Shown: positions 16,993-27,251 of the stretch, piece after piece
Position numbering within the stretch: the stretch's first letter is position 1
Layout: each line of letters opens with the position of its first letter
Assembly (NCBI RefSeq): GCF_000508165.1
Contig: NZ_AYOZ01000045.1
Location: 171,759 to 235,758, forward strand
Length of the DNA stretch: 64,000 bases
Origin: Marinomonas profundimaris
GTDB taxonomy: Bacteria; Pseudomonadota; Gammaproteobacteria; Pseudomonadales; Marinomonadaceae
Reading direction: 5' to 3'
Made by a program: the position numbers and the translations under genes
The notes under the pieces: model-generated
Seen by the model: only the letters and a program-made list of their open reading frames with translations
What the model was told of the DNA's origin: nothing
Databases searched by the model: none

Positions 16993-19146
16993 CTAAACCA
17001 ACGCGAAAGCCTCGGATTCTGTATTCACCCGCTCATCTTCCGGTAAATATTTCTGCATGGCCACCATGAGTGTTCGATGCTGCAAAATCGCAATGCATTC
17101 GTCTTCACGAAGATGACTCAGTAATCCCTCTATGCTCTCACTGTTTAGAATTTGCCATTCAGCACAGATCCACGCCCGACAAAATTCTTTATCCGACTGA
17201 GGCTCTGGCATTTGAGCAAGGTGCCAATAAAACAAAGCGGGATCCGCGATTAACCGAATTAAAGAGGGCAACGCGGCATCAAAGCGAGGTTGATTCGTGT
17301 CCGTACTGTAACGATGTTGCAAGGCCACAATCTCATGTGGACGCTTTTCTTCTGGCGCACGTAAAAGGCCAAAATGATGAATCACGTTGCCGCGCTTTGT
17401 GCCGCCACTCAGCCAAGACAGCGGAATAGACAAGACCAAACCAAAGCTAATGGGCAATGACCAGTAAAATAATTGTGGACTTAGAAAGAGCGCGCCGCCC
17501 GCAAGAGCGACACCAAACACCGTGTGGCTAAAATGCGCTCGTGCTGCCACTTTCCATGGTGTTGCACCATCGTCACGGGACTGAGGTTTCCAGCCGCTGT
17601 CGGCGCCTTTAAAAACGCTGTACACCACTTGAAACTGTGACAACATCAAAATGGGCGCGTACAAAGCCGACAGCAAGGTTTCCATCAAAATGCTCAACGT
17701 AAGCAAAATCGGGCCGCCAAATTGCATGCAACGACGAATGTTCAACATTGCCGCGAGCCAACCATACGCTTTCGGTGCCAACACAAGTATCATGGATAAA
17801 ATAAACAAGGCTCGCGCTTTTTCAAAATCAAACACCGGCCATGTCGGAAACAACGACGGGTTAGAAAAATACTCAGGACGAACAAAATACGCCTGAACCG
17901 CCAAAGCAAAACCCACCACAATCAGCATCAACCAGAAGACCGCACTCAAATACGACATGATGCCGGAAAACAAATGCAGACGCGTCGCAAAGTGAAAACC
18001 TTTGGCAAATACGAACGCTTTATGCTGTAGGTTTCCCTGACACCAACGACGATCTCGGACAATTACATCCACCAGCGACGGTGGCGCTTCTTCATATGAC
18101 GCTTTTAAATCCGTATCAAAGCGCACTCCCCAACCGGCACGACGCAGTAACGCGGCTTCCATAAAGTCATGGCTCATGACATGGCCACCGAACGGCGCTT
18201 TGCCCTCTAATACTGGCAAACCACAGGCTTGTGCAAAAGCCTTGGTACGAATAATGGCGTTGTGCCCCCAGAAGTTGGAAGCGCTCCCATGCCACGCCGC
18301 CAATCCAGACGCATAAATAGGACCAAAACAATGATTCGCAAATTGCTGAATGCGACTGTACAAGGTATCTGCACGGATAATGGTCGGTAACGTTTGGATC
18401 AAGCCAAGGCTTGAATCGGCGCTCATTCGACGCGTCAGTGACACCAAACACTCTGCGCCCATTAGGCTGTCGGCATCCAGCACAATCATGCACTCGTAAT
18501 CACCACCAAAGTTCGTTACCCATTCGGCTATGTTTCCGGCTTTGCGCTCGACATTGTCATAACGTCGACGATAAAAAATAGGACACGCGTTCGCCTCATC
18601 GTTCAGCAAGGAAAGGAAAGCTTGCTCCTCGGCAATCCAAGCGTCGGCTTTATTGGTATCGCTCAGAATAAAAAAGGCGAACTTGCCTGCCGCTTGCTTC
18701 ACGATGTCTGCGTGCATGGCTTGGATATTGGCTCGAATCCGCGCTGGGTCTTCGTTGTAAACGGGCAATAAGATCGCCGTAACGCCCTCGACGTCTCGTT
18801 CTTTTCGTCGGCCAGAAAATGGCCATAACTGATACAGCAAGCCAAGCGTCGCTTGTGAAAAAGCAAACGAAATCCACGTGAAGTTGATGCAGAATAAAAC
18901 CAGAAACAGCCACTGTAAGCCTGCGATCGCATTGGTGCTTAGTACGCTGTACATTTCTGTAGCGCCATACCAAGACAAACCGCCGGTGCAGACCAAAACA
19001 AACACTCGCGCCAACCATGTGACAAAATCTTTAGGGATTAATTTGGCTTTGTTCGGGCGAGAGGCTTCATTCACCGCATGTCTTGGCATATCCAAGGGCG
19101 ACGTGATGGGGAGCGCACGTTTTGCGACAATGTCTTCACTTAACAT
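16993..19146 (-). CDS. opgH: Glucans biosynthesis glucosyltransferase OpgH (MdoH)
   Basis: About 717 aa inner-membrane GT2 glycosyltransferase that makes the beta-1,2-glucan backbone of osmoregulated periplasmic glucans. GT2 motifs are in order: LPVYNEDPARIRANIQ, MIVLDADSLM (DxD), then RDRRWCQGN (QxxRW type). Hydrophobic segments lie near residues 40-90 and at several places after 390. The ATG at 19146 lies two bases after the opgG stop and is preferred over an upstream start within opgG. opgG and opgH form one operon. Confidence 0.93.
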   Translation of the reverse strand: MLSEDIVAKRALPITSPLDMPRHAVNEASRPNKAKLIPKDFVTWLARVFVLVCTGGLSWYGATEMYSVLSTNAIAGLQWLFLVLFCINFTWISFAFSQATLGLLYQLWPFSGRRKERDVEGVTAILLPVYNEDPARIRANIQAMHADIVKQAAGKFAFFILSDTNKADAWIAEEQAFLSLLNDEANACPIFYRRRYDNVERKAGNIAEWVTNFGGDYECMIVLDADSLMGAECLVSLTRRMSADSSLGLIQTLPTIIRADTLYSRIQQFANHCFGPIYASGLAAWHGSASNFWGHNAIIRTKAFAQACGLPVLEGKAPFGGHVMSHDFMEAALLRRAGWGVRFDTDLKASYEEAPPSLVDVIVRDRRWCQGNLQHKAFVFAKGFHFATRLHLFSGIMSYLSAVFWLMLIVVGFALAVQAYFVRPEYFSNPSLFPTWPVFDFEKARALFILSMILVLAPKAYGWLAAMLNIRRCMQFGGPILLTLSILMETLLSALYAPILMLSQFQVVYSVFKGADSGWKPQSRDDGATPWKVAARAHFSHTVFGVALAGGALFLSPQLFYWSLPISFGLVLSIPLSWLSGGTKRGNVIHHFGLLRAPEEKRPHEIVALQHRYSTDTNQPRFDAALPSLIRLIADPALFYWHLAQMPEPQSDKEFCRAWICAEWQILNSESIEGLLSHLREDECIAILQHRTLMVAMQKYLPEDERVNTESEAFALV

Positions 19147-19148
19147 GA

Positions 19149-20765
19149 TTATTCCTTTATCCAGCGGTACAACCATGTCGGCGCGACCGAGCTTTCACCT
19201 TGTTTAAGTTGCACTCTTAATTCGGCCAAATTCGCGTCTTGTGGGTCAAACGTCACGTAAACACGCACACCGTTATTGTGTGGGTTCTTCACCGCCAAGG
19301 TTTCCAGTATTTTACCTTTGCTAATACTCGCATCGACCGTCAAGTCATCCACATTCACGCCTGACATTTTATTGTAATCGATCACCACTTCAGGGCGATC
19401 GGTAAACAACTTCAGCCCTTTAGCGCTGCGAACAGTACGCGGTAAATCCATCGAAACTGGTGTGTTATTCGACCACGTCATCAAATATTGATAGGTATAA
19501 GATTGGTCTTTTTTCAGACCCTCTTTTGGCTGCCAAAACGTGACAATGTTGTCGTTGGTTTCTGAATCAGAAGGAATCTCGACCAACTCGACATGCCCTT
19601 CCCCCCAATCATTCAATGGTTTAATCCAAGCCGATGGACGCGTATGGTAGTTCGCTTCCAAATCCTGATAATCTTCAAAATTACGATGACGCTGAATCAA
19701 ACCGAAGCCTTTTGGATAATTGTCGCTGAATGCACTGACTTGTAAGGTTTTTGGGTTATTCAAAGGACGCCAAATCATTTCGTCCTGACCCGTCAGTATT
19801 TGCAAACCATCCGAATCATGAACCGCTGGCCGATAATCAGGAAAGTCAGACGCATCCAGCGAACGGTTGTGCATAAACATGGACGTCAGTGGCGCGATAC
19901 CAACGTGTTTTAAATCGACTCGGGGGAACAGTGTTTCTTTAACATCAATACGAGTTGGTTTACCCGGATAAATGCCAAAACGATACGCGCCCGTGATGCT
20001 TTTACTGTCCAACAAGGCATGAACAACAATGGCATCTTGGCTTGAAGAAGGTCGTTCAATCCAGAATTGCTTGAACATAGGAAACTCTTCGCCTTTTGGC
20101 TGTGCCACATCAACAGCTAAACCTCGTGCTGACAAGCCATAGGTCTGACCTTTCGAGACAGCGCGGAAATAGCTCGCGCCTTGAAAAACAACAAACTCAT
20201 CACTGTGATCGGCTCGATTGATTGGGTAATGCAAACGCAATCCGGCGTATTTCCCAACTTTCGCGATCAGCTCGGCAATGTCAGCGTTTGGCGTCTTAAA
20301 AGAGTCGGCAGAGACATTAAGCGGATACGCTCGACCACTTTCGACCACATCAATGGTCACTAAATCTTTGAATAAAAAACCGGGCGCAAACAATTGCACA
20401 GAAAATTTAGTCGGGGTGTTTCCCCAAACCGCTTGGTTTTGCTGATAATTGATTTGTCGATACATGGAATAATCCATATCGATTAACGCCTTCGGCGCTT
20501 TTTCAGCGGGTTGCATTGGTGACTGAGCCAATGTTTTCGCTAGGTCTATTACGGTTTGATGGGAAAATACATACCCTTTCTCTGTCAAATTCTGTGCGGC
20601 TTCTTCTACCACTGGTGGCGTTTCTTGCGAGGTATTGTCAATTGCCACATCGGCATCAGCACCATGACTCGTGGAACTCATCAAGACGGAAGCCAATACC
20701 GATAATTTGATCAATAAAAATGACTGTGAACGAATGTGTAATCGGAAAATAGGTAATAATTTCAA
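19149..20765 (-). CDS. opgG: Glucan biosynthesis protein G (OpgG/MdoG)
   Basis: 538-aa periplasmic protein required for glucan branching and assembly. A signal sequence ends near the SHGA-DA junction around residue 37; the body matches the MdoG family (YVFSHQTVIDLAKTLAQSP, YRQINYQQNQAVWG, FQGASYFRAVSKGQ, GLIQRHRNFEDYQD, DWGEGHVELVEIPS). The start used is a TTG; a TTG 17 codons further on would leave a compact signal peptide, so the exact start is unsure. It could be the OpgD paralogue, but pairing with opgH favours OpgG. Confidence 0.9.
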   Translation of the reverse strand: MKLLPIFRLHIRSQSFLLIKLSVLASVLMSSTSHGADADVAIDNTSQETPPVVEEAAQNLTEKGYVFSHQTVIDLAKTLAQSPMQPAEKAPKALIDMDYSMYRQINYQQNQAVWGNTPTKFSVQLFAPGFLFKDLVTIDVVESGRAYPLNVSADSFKTPNADIAELIAKVGKYAGLRLHYPINRADHSDEFVVFQGASYFRAVSKGQTYGLSARGLAVDVAQPKGEEFPMFKQFWIERPSSSQDAIVVHALLDSKSITGAYRFGIYPGKPTRIDVKETLFPRVDLKHVGIAPLTSMFMHNRSLDASDFPDYRPAVHDSDGLQILTGQDEMIWRPLNNPKTLQVSAFSDNYPKGFGLIQRHRNFEDYQDLEANYHTRPSAWIKPLNDWGEGHVELVEIPSDSETNDNIVTFWQPKEGLKKDQSYTYQYLMTWSNNTPVSMDLPRTVRSAKGLKLFTDRPEVVIDYNKMSGVNVDDLTVDASISKGKILETLAVKNPHNNGVRVYVTFDPQDANLAELRVQLKQGESSVAPTWLYRWIKE

Positions 20766-21053
20766 AAAGAATTCTCTTGTAGCTCAATTAGTCTCAGCTG
20801 AGTGTCATCATATGAATGGCGCCATAATGTGGCCGCGTATGGTATATCATAAAGCCAATCAAAAATGAGATTAAGGCAGGAAAGTTGGAGGAATTCACAA
20901 ACATTAAGGAGAGATTGTCTTTAAAGAAACGCTGCCTTTATTTTTGCTCTCCCTATCGCCATTTCTCCTCAACGTATACGATGACATACCGTGTTACGCG
21001 CTTTATATCGCACAACCTCTATAAAATCTACGTTTTAAATCGAGATAGATAAT

Positions 21054-21821
21054 ATGTTCAAAATACTTGATAACTGGCTAGAAAATCGACGCATCAAGAG
21101 CATGGGGTTCACGGTAGAACAATGGGAATCGGCGGTGGCCGATTGGTCGGTTATGGAACGCTTTCAAGGCATTGAACGCGATGCATTACGTGACATGAGT
21201 TTTCGTTTTATTGCTCGAAAAGGGATCGCCCCAGGCGCAGAATTTGAATTTACCAATGCCATGTGTCTAAAGCTTGCGACCATGGCGTGCGTGCCTATTT
21301 TGCACCTTGGTTTAGATTGGTACGACCATTGTCAGACCATTATTCTATACGAAGGGGATTTCATCGCCGATCACCCATATCAGAGTGAAGACGGTGTCGT
21401 TCATGCTGGCGGCCGAGGTTTAAGCGGGGAAGCATGGCAACGTGGTCCGTTGATCTTGTCGTGGGAATCCATACTAGCAACTGGCGCTCATGCGCGTCAT
21501 GGCAAAGCCAGTAACGTGGTCATCCATGAATTCGCCCATAAATTAGACATGTTGCGTGATGGCGCCAATGGCGCGCCACCCATTCACCCTGATATGAAAC
21601 CCGGAGAATGGCATGACGTTTTCACCGACACCTTTCTTCGCCTTGAAAACGACTGGCAACATCACAAACACCTTCCGCTGGATGAATACGCGCTCACCAA
21701 TCCCGCCGAATTTTTCGCAGTATGCAGTGAAACCTTTTTTGAAGCGCCTAAAATGATGAAGCGAGAAATGCCCCAGATTTATCGGTTACTCAGTCAGTTT
21801 TACCGACAAGATCCGTCTTAG
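21054..21821 (+). CDS. mtfA: Zinc-dependent peptidase MtfA family
   Basis: 255 aa, close to E. coli MtfA, an M90 peptidase known there for binding the Mlc repressor. The zinc motif is VIHEFAHKLDMLRDGANG (HExxH) near residue 156, with a downstream NPAEFFAVCSETFFE glutamate ligand region. It stands alone, divergent from opgGH. Whether Mlc exists here cannot be seen. Confidence 0.88.
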   Translation: MFKILDNWLENRRIKSMGFTVEQWESAVADWSVMERFQGIERDALRDMSFRFIARKGIAPGAEFEFTNAMCLKLATMACVPILHLGLDWYDHCQTIILYEGDFIADHPYQSEDGVVHAGGRGLSGEAWQRGPLILSWESILATGAHARHGKASNVVIHEFAHKLDMLRDGANGAPPIHPDMKPGEWHDVFTDTFLRLENDWQHHKHLPLDEYALTNPAEFFAVCSETFFEAPKMMKREMPQIYRLLSQFYRQDPS

Positions 21822-21870
21822 TTTGATGCAACGTGTGCTTTTCATTGCGCCTTTTTATCATGGCCAGCCA

Positions 21871-22794
21871 TCATAATTCCAAGTCAAAAGTAGGCACAGT
21901 TTCATCCAGTGTCTGCATAAAATCATGAATAAATGCATGAACTTTCATGTATTCAAGTCGTTCCAAATTATCGATTTTTGACCAAAGCGCAATGTCTCGT
22001 CTTGGCCCGTTTTGACCGTCCACCTGAATCCTTTGTTCGACGTCGATTTCCCCCGTCATTAACGTCATGCGCGCGGGTAATCGAACCAACATATCGGTGG
22101 TGTTTAATAGATGCAGAACCGAACGAATACTGCCCGTAAACGCCATGCTGGCGGCTTTCAAGCCGATCAATTCACTAGGGCGATCTAAGAAACCCGCGTT
22201 CGCGCCCGCCACCATCCAATTTTGTTTTTCTAGGACGGTTTTCGAAATCGGTTTATCCGCTCCCAAAAGCGCGGACTTTTTACCGACAAACACACCAGAT
22301 CGATCACGGAACAACAATTGACGATCCAATGAACCTTGTTTTACCGACAAATGCGCGGGCGCCAAGAGAAAGTCCAGTTCGCCTTTTTGCAATAGCGCAA
22401 TCTGAGCCGCCGCCGACCCCGTTCTAAAATGAAAAACGTAGCGCTTTTCTTGCATAAAATACGCCGTCATTTGTTCCACCGTGGCGAACTCCCAAAGCGG
22501 ATCAATGCCAATCACAAACTCATTGTGATAACCGCTGTGGAACTGGCGAATCACTTCTTCCCCCTGCTCTGTTTCCGCCAAAATTCGTTCGCCAATTTGC
22601 GCTAAGCGAGCGCCAATTTCTGTGGCTTCGACACCATAACGATGACGAACCAACACGGGCGCGCCAACCTTCATTTCCAGTTGCTGAATGCTGCGCGTTA
22701 ATGTCGGCTGTGTGATGAACAACTGCTCACAGGCGCGACTCAGGGAACCTTGTTTGACGACGATGGCCAATTGCTTCAATACGTTAGGATTCAT
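21871..22794 (-). CDS. LysR family transcriptional regulator
   Basis: 307 aa. N-terminal winged helix (IVVKQGSLSRACEQLFITQP, then LTRSIQQLEMKVG) followed by a periplasmic-binding-like effector domain. It is divergent from the aromatic monooxygenase gene with 137 bp between, the classic LysR arrangement, so it probably controls that gene and itself. The inducer is presumably the aromatic substrate. Confidence 0.87.
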   Translation of the reverse strand: MNPNVLKQLAIVVKQGSLSRACEQLFITQPTLTRSIQQLEMKVGAPVLVRHRYGVEATEIGARLAQIGERILAETEQGEEVIRQFHSGYHNEFVIGIDPLWEFATVEQMTAYFMQEKRYVFHFRTGSAAAQIALLQKGELDFLLAPAHLSVKQGSLDRQLLFRDRSGVFVGKKSALLGADKPISKTVLEKQNWMVAGANAGFLDRPSELIGLKAASMAFTGSIRSVLHLLNTTDMLVRLPARMTLMTGEIDVEQRIQVDGQNGPRRDIALWSKIDNLERLEYMKVHAFIHDFMQTLDETVPTFDLEL

Positions 22795-22931
22795 CTATGC
22801 GTTTTCTATTAGTCTGCCATTAAAAATCTATTTTTACTCATACCTTGAATGCATTAAAGTCATTTCTATTCCAGACAGCAAATTGCTTTCAAACCAGACA
22901 GACATCACTAACAAAAATAAGAGGATGAACC

Positions 22932-24845
22932 ATGCAGTTTTATAATCAAGGCTTTCACCCAGGCGACCCAAGAATTACCGACCCAGCGGACCGCGTCATC
23001 GCGCCACCGCTCAAGCATCCTTTGCCAACCCAAGTCGATGTGATGATCGTCGGTTGCGGCCCCGCTGGGTTAAACCTTGCGGCGCAATTATCAAAATTCG
23101 CCTCTATTTCCACCTGTATTGTCGAGCAAAAAGACGACCGTTTACTCGTTGGCCAAGCCGATGGCATCGCTTGTCGAACCATGGAAATGTTTGAAGCTTA
23201 CGACTTTGCGGACCAAATCAAACAAGAAGCTTATTGGGTTAACGAAACCGCTTTTTGGAAACCCGACGGAAAACAACCACAACACATTGCACGTAGTGGA
23301 CGCATTCAAGACGTAGAAGACGATTTGTCTGAAATGCCCCACGTCATCATTAACCAAGCACGCGTTCACGATGCGTTTCTGGATGTCATGCGTCATGGCG
23401 CGGGAAAAATCGTCCCACATTATTCGCGTAAGCTGCTGAATCTTGAAGTAAGCCCAGAGAAAACAGACTACCCAGTGACGCTGACGTTTGAACGTTTGGA
23501 TTCCCAGCACCTTGGTGTCATTGAAACGGTGGAAGCCAAATACGTGGTCGGCTGTGATGGCGCCCGCAGTACAGTGCGACAATCCATCGGCCGAGAATTG
23601 GTCGGCGATTCGATCAACCAAGCGTGGGGGGTCATGGATGTACTCGCGACAACCAACTTTCCTGATATTCGTCTGAAGTCAGCCATTCATTCGACTCACG
23701 AAGGCAACATGCTGATTATCCCGCGTGAAGGCGGTTACATGGTGCGTTTGTACATCGAATTGGACAAACTCAAAGACAATGAACGGCTGACGAAGCAGTC
23801 AATCACGACCGACTATTTAATCGCGGCGGCGAACCGCATCATGCAGCCTTACTCCATAGACGTGAAAGAAGTGGCGTGGTGGAGTGTTTATGAAATCGGC
23901 CAGCGCTTAACAACCGCTTTTGATGACGCCGAAGAAGGCCGATTGCCCCATGTGTTTCTCGCGGGTGATGCGTGCCACACTCACAGCCCAAAAGCCGGAC
24001 AAGGGCTGAACACTTCGGTGAACGACACCTGGAATTTAGGCTGGAAATTGGCTCACGTTTTAACCGGAAGAGCGAACGCCGAACTGCTGCAAAGCTATTC
24101 TTTTGAACGACAAACCGTGGCGCAGCAACTCATCGATTTTGATCGTGAATTTTCCAAGATGTTCAGCGCCAAACCCAAATCTATCAGCAATCCAGACGGT
24201 GTCGACCCGGCCGCTTTCCAACAATATTTTGTGCAATTTGGTCGTTTCACTGCGGGCACAGCCATTCATTACCCTGAATCCGACTTAGTGAAATCTGGTC
24301 AGCACCAATTTCTCGCCACCGGACAAACCATCGGCATGCGTTTTCATTCCGCGAAAGTCACTCGCCTTGCCGACGCCAAACCCGTCCACCTTGGTCACAG
24401 CATGAAAGCCGATGGTCGCTGGCACATTCTCGCCTTTGCAGGAAAACACCCTTTTATGGGAGATGATTGCCAAGTAAACGCCCTATGTGACTTTTTGCAG
24501 AATGACATGGCATCACCCATCGCTCGCTTTACGCCAAAAGACGCAGACATCGATGCGATCATCAATCTACAAGCTGTTTTTCAAGTCTCTCATCGCGAGG
24601 TGGAAATGACCGACGTTCATTCGCTTTTGCAGCCTGCAAAAGGCCGCTACGGGCTACGAGACTATGAAAAAGTCTACAGCGCACTGTCTGCAGACGGCTG
24701 TTTCTATGAAAAACGTGGTATCAATAAAGACCAAGGCGGCATCCTTATTGTTCGACCTGATCAATACGTCGCGGAGGTGTTGCCGCTCAATGATCACCAA
24801 GGCATAGTCGACTTTTTTGAAAAAGTATTAATTGTAGTAAGCTAA
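22932..24845 (+). CDS. FAD-dependent aromatic monooxygenase (3-hydroxybenzoate 4-monooxygenase / phenol 2-monooxygenase type)
   Basis: 637 aa flavoprotein hydroxylase. FAD dinucleotide motif MIVGCGPAGLNLA near residue 40, the DG motif VVGCDGARSTVRQ near 208, and the GD motif FLAGDACHTHSPKAGQGLN near 340. The C-terminal thioredoxin-like dimerisation domain of phenol hydroxylase is present (DGRWHILAFAGKHPF onwards, ending GGILIVRPDQYVAEVLP). Length and N-terminus resemble MobA, which hydroxylates 3-hydroxybenzoate to protocatechuate. No ring-cleavage genes are adjacent, so the substrate is inferred only. Confidence 0.82.
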   Translation: MQFYNQGFHPGDPRITDPADRVIAPPLKHPLPTQVDVMIVGCGPAGLNLAAQLSKFASISTCIVEQKDDRLLVGQADGIACRTMEMFEAYDFADQIKQEAYWVNETAFWKPDGKQPQHIARSGRIQDVEDDLSEMPHVIINQARVHDAFLDVMRHGAGKIVPHYSRKLLNLEVSPEKTDYPVTLTFERLDSQHLGVIETVEAKYVVGCDGARSTVRQSIGRELVGDSINQAWGVMDVLATTNFPDIRLKSAIHSTHEGNMLIIPREGGYMVRLYIELDKLKDNERLTKQSITTDYLIAAANRIMQPYSIDVKEVAWWSVYEIGQRLTTAFDDAEEGRLPHVFLAGDACHTHSPKAGQGLNTSVNDTWNLGWKLAHVLTGRANAELLQSYSFERQTVAQQLIDFDREFSKMFSAKPKSISNPDGVDPAAFQQYFVQFGRFTAGTAIHYPESDLVKSGQHQFLATGQTIGMRFHSAKVTRLADAKPVHLGHSMKADGRWHILAFAGKHPFMGDDCQVNALCDFLQNDMASPIARFTPKDADIDAIINLQAVFQVSHREVEMTDVHSLLQPAKGRYGLRDYEKVYSALSADGCFYEKRGINKDQGGILIVRPDQYVAEVLPLNDHQGIVDFFEKVLIVVS

Positions 24846-24860
24846 AGCAGGCATGTAACT

Positions 24861-24912
24861 CAGACACCAACGGTGAATACACTTTTAAGAATAAATAACC
24901 TTTTGGTGTCTG
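24861..24912. other. Long-range inverted repeat in the monooxygenase-corA gap
   Basis: 10-bp perfect arms (CAGACACCAA at 24861 and its complement at 24903) enclose 32 nt; within it CACC-AAC-GGTG (24865-24875) forms an alternative small hairpin. It sits between convergent genes, so a terminator-like role is plausible although no T-run follows. Confidence 0.4.
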
Positions 24913-24958
24913 CTATACAAACAATAAAAAGCGCTTGTACTTTTAAAAATGAAAAAAA

Positions 24959-26200
24959 TTACTGGCCACCGCCCAACCACCCACGCCGTCTAAAAAAGAA
25001 CACCATTCCTAAGGTAATACCAACGAAAACACACCAAATAGCAGGATACGCCCAACGCTTGGTGAGCTCTGGCATGTACTCAAAGTTCATCCCGTAAACA
25101 CCCGCAATAAAGGTTAAAGGAATAAATACTGATGACATGATCGTTAACACTTTCATGATTTCGTTCGTGCGAACAGACACCGCGGACATGTAAAGGTCCG
25201 TCAGGCCACTGATCATTTCTCGATAAGATTCAATGATTTCAACAATTTGGATTGTATGTTCATAGACATCACGAAGGTAAGGTTTCGTTGCTTCGCCCAT
25301 GCGACCTTCTTCTTCACGGTAAAGCTGATCAATCACTTCTCGCATTGGCCAAACAATACGTCGCAACAACGACAGCTCGCGCTTAACCGCATGAATTCGA
25401 TGTAAAACGGCAGGTGTGGGTTTTTCTAACGTAACGACTTCAAGCTCTTCTAGAAGGTCGCCATATTGTTCTAAGACAGGAAAGCAATGGTCAACCATGG
25501 CATCGAGCAAGGCGTAGAGCAAATAATCCGCGCCATTTTTCCTAATTCGCACATTGTCTTTTTGCAGCCGTTCTAAAATGGGTTGCCAGACATCACCCGG
25601 CTTCTCTTGGAAAGTAATAAGCACTTTATCGTAAAGTAAGAGGCTCACTTGTTCCGCATCCAATAAACCACTCACCGACGAATTGTCTGTGGTCGCAACC
25701 AACTTCAGCATGCGCAGTACGACAAACACATGATCATCAAAGAACTCCACGCGGGGTCGCTGAGGAACATGCATGACGTCTTCTGCTGTTAACGTATGGT
25801 AATCAAAATGATGACGAAATTGATTGATCACATATGGATGAGGATGACTGACGTTAAACCACCTTGAGTTCACCCATTCCGGCACTGGTTTAGCAAGAAA
25901 TTCAGCAAGATCAGTCACCTCGCCCATTTCAATTTTTGTCGCCGAGTAATCAATATAACTCACGCTCACACTGCCGGGATTAGGCGGGACAGACGCATCA
26001 GCAAGATGATCGATACCCGCTAATTCGCCAGGTGTGACACGATAAGGCGTACTTTGCCTAGCGCCCGATAAACCCAACGTCGAGCCCAGCAAATTTGCAC
26101 TGTTTCCTACGGTGCCTATCTCCACCCCTACGGCTCGATCATTCGCAGCATTGTTACTTTTATCGGTTGATGAACCTAAAACGCTGTCGTCAGTTGTCAT
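24959..26200 (-). CDS. CorA-family magnesium/cobalt (or zinc) transporter
   Basis: 413 aa inner-membrane channel. A long cytoplasmic domain is followed by two C-terminal transmembrane segments and the diagnostic GMN motif (GVYGMNFEYMPEL) near residue 372. The N-terminal 75 residues are low in similarity and Ser/Asn-rich, an extension relative to typical CorA. Some members of this branch (ZntB) move zinc, so the ion is not certain. The gene lies downstream of the arginine deiminase operon in reverse order, with its own start 71 bp before arcC ends. Confidence 0.85.
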   Translation of the reverse strand: MTTDDSVLGSSTDKSNNAANDRAVGVEIGTVGNSANLLGSTLGLSGARQSTPYRVTPGELAGIDHLADASVPPNPGSVSVSYIDYSATKIEMGEVTDLAEFLAKPVPEWVNSRWFNVSHPHPYVINQFRHHFDYHTLTAEDVMHVPQRPRVEFFDDHVFVVLRMLKLVATTDNSSVSGLLDAEQVSLLLYDKVLITFQEKPGDVWQPILERLQKDNVRIRKNGADYLLYALLDAMVDHCFPVLEQYGDLLEELEVVTLEKPTPAVLHRIHAVKRELSLLRRIVWPMREVIDQLYREEEGRMGEATKPYLRDVYEHTIQIVEIIESYREMISGLTDLYMSAVSVRTNEIMKVLTIMSSVFIPLTFIAGVYGMNFEYMPELTKRWAYPAIWCVFVGITLGMVFFFRRRGWLGGGQ

Positions 26201-26271
26201 AATTACTCCGTAATGAACTCATAATCGGCCCAAGAAGGTTCTTTATGAGAAAAACATCTACGGAGATACTA

Positions 26272-27201
26272 TTAATAACACTCCAATTGCGCAACGTGTT
26301 TACTGACCCTTGTTCCCGCCGTCCCAGCAACGATGTGTTCTAAATCCGTCAGAGCTCCGATCGCGGCGACTTTACCGGTCTTCTCAGCGAATTGACGGGC
26401 GGCATTGACCTTTGGCCCCATGGAACCTGCGGCAAAGGCGTATTCGGCTAAAGCTGCCGGATTCACCGATTTAATGCCTCTTTGTTCCGGTGTGCTCCAG
26501 TCCAAAAACACGGCTTCGGCGTCGGTCGCCATAATATATAAGTCCGCCCCCAACTCACGCGCCAGTAATTCGCTCGACAAGTCTTTATCAATCACTGCTT
26601 CGACGCCTAAAAGATAATTATCCGCGTCGTACATGGTCGGAATACCACCACCGCCGCTGGCGATCACTATGGTATTTTTTTCCAGTAACCAACGAATCGG
26701 ACGTATTTCAAAAATACGTTTTGGCAGAGGCGAAGGCACCACTCGACGCCATTTCTGACCGTCAGGTTTAATGCTCCAGTTGTTCTCTTTGGCCAGTTTT
26801 TTGGCTTCTGCTTCCTCATATACAGGGCCAATGAACTTAGATGGATCCTTAAACGCAGGGTCTTTTGGATCCACTTCCACCATGGTCAACAAGGTGGCCA
26901 ATGGTCGTTCAAATGGCACCAGGTTGCCCATCTCTTGCTCGATCATGTAACCAATCATGCCCTCTGTTTCTGCGCCGAGCACATCCAAAGGGTACAATTC
27001 ATCGGGCTTATAAGCATTGCCTTGCAATGACAGCAAGCCGACTTGCGGACCATTACCATGAGTAATAATCAACTCATTATTCATGGCAATTTTTGCCAGT
27101 GCTTTCGCAGCAATTTTAATATTTTCTCGCTGCGCTTGAGCGGTTAAGGGCTGGCCTCGCCTAAGTAAGGCGTTGCCACCGAGAGCAACTAATATTCGCA
27201 T
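26272..27201 (-). CDS. arcC: Carbamate kinase
   Basis: 309 aa amino-acid-kinase-fold enzyme that makes ATP from carbamoyl phosphate and ADP, the last step of the arginine deiminase pathway. [11 protein letters not shown] at the start, [12 protein letters not shown] near residue 48, and the C-terminal IASGGGGIP and [11 protein letters not shown] stretches are typical. It is the last gene of arcDABC, 50 bp after arcB. Confidence 0.94.
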   Translation of the reverse strand: MRILVALGGNALLRRGQPLTAQAQRENIKIAAKALAKIAMNNELIITHGNGPQVGLLSLQGNAYKPDELYPLDVLGAETEGMIGYMIEQEMGNLVPFERPLATLLTMVEVDPKDPAFKDPSKFIGPVYEEAEAKKLAKENNWSIKPDGQKWRRVVPSPLPKRIFEIRPIRWLLEKNTIVIASGGGGIPTMYDADNYLLGVEAVIDKDLSSELLARELGADLYIMATDAEAVFLDWSTPEQRGIKSVNPAALAEYAFAAGSMGPKVNAARQFAEKTGKVAAIGALTDLEHIVAGTAGTRVSKHVAQLECY

Positions 27202-27251
27202 TTAGTTATTCCTTCTACCAAGGTGAGTGAATGGGCCAGCGTCTATTTTGG

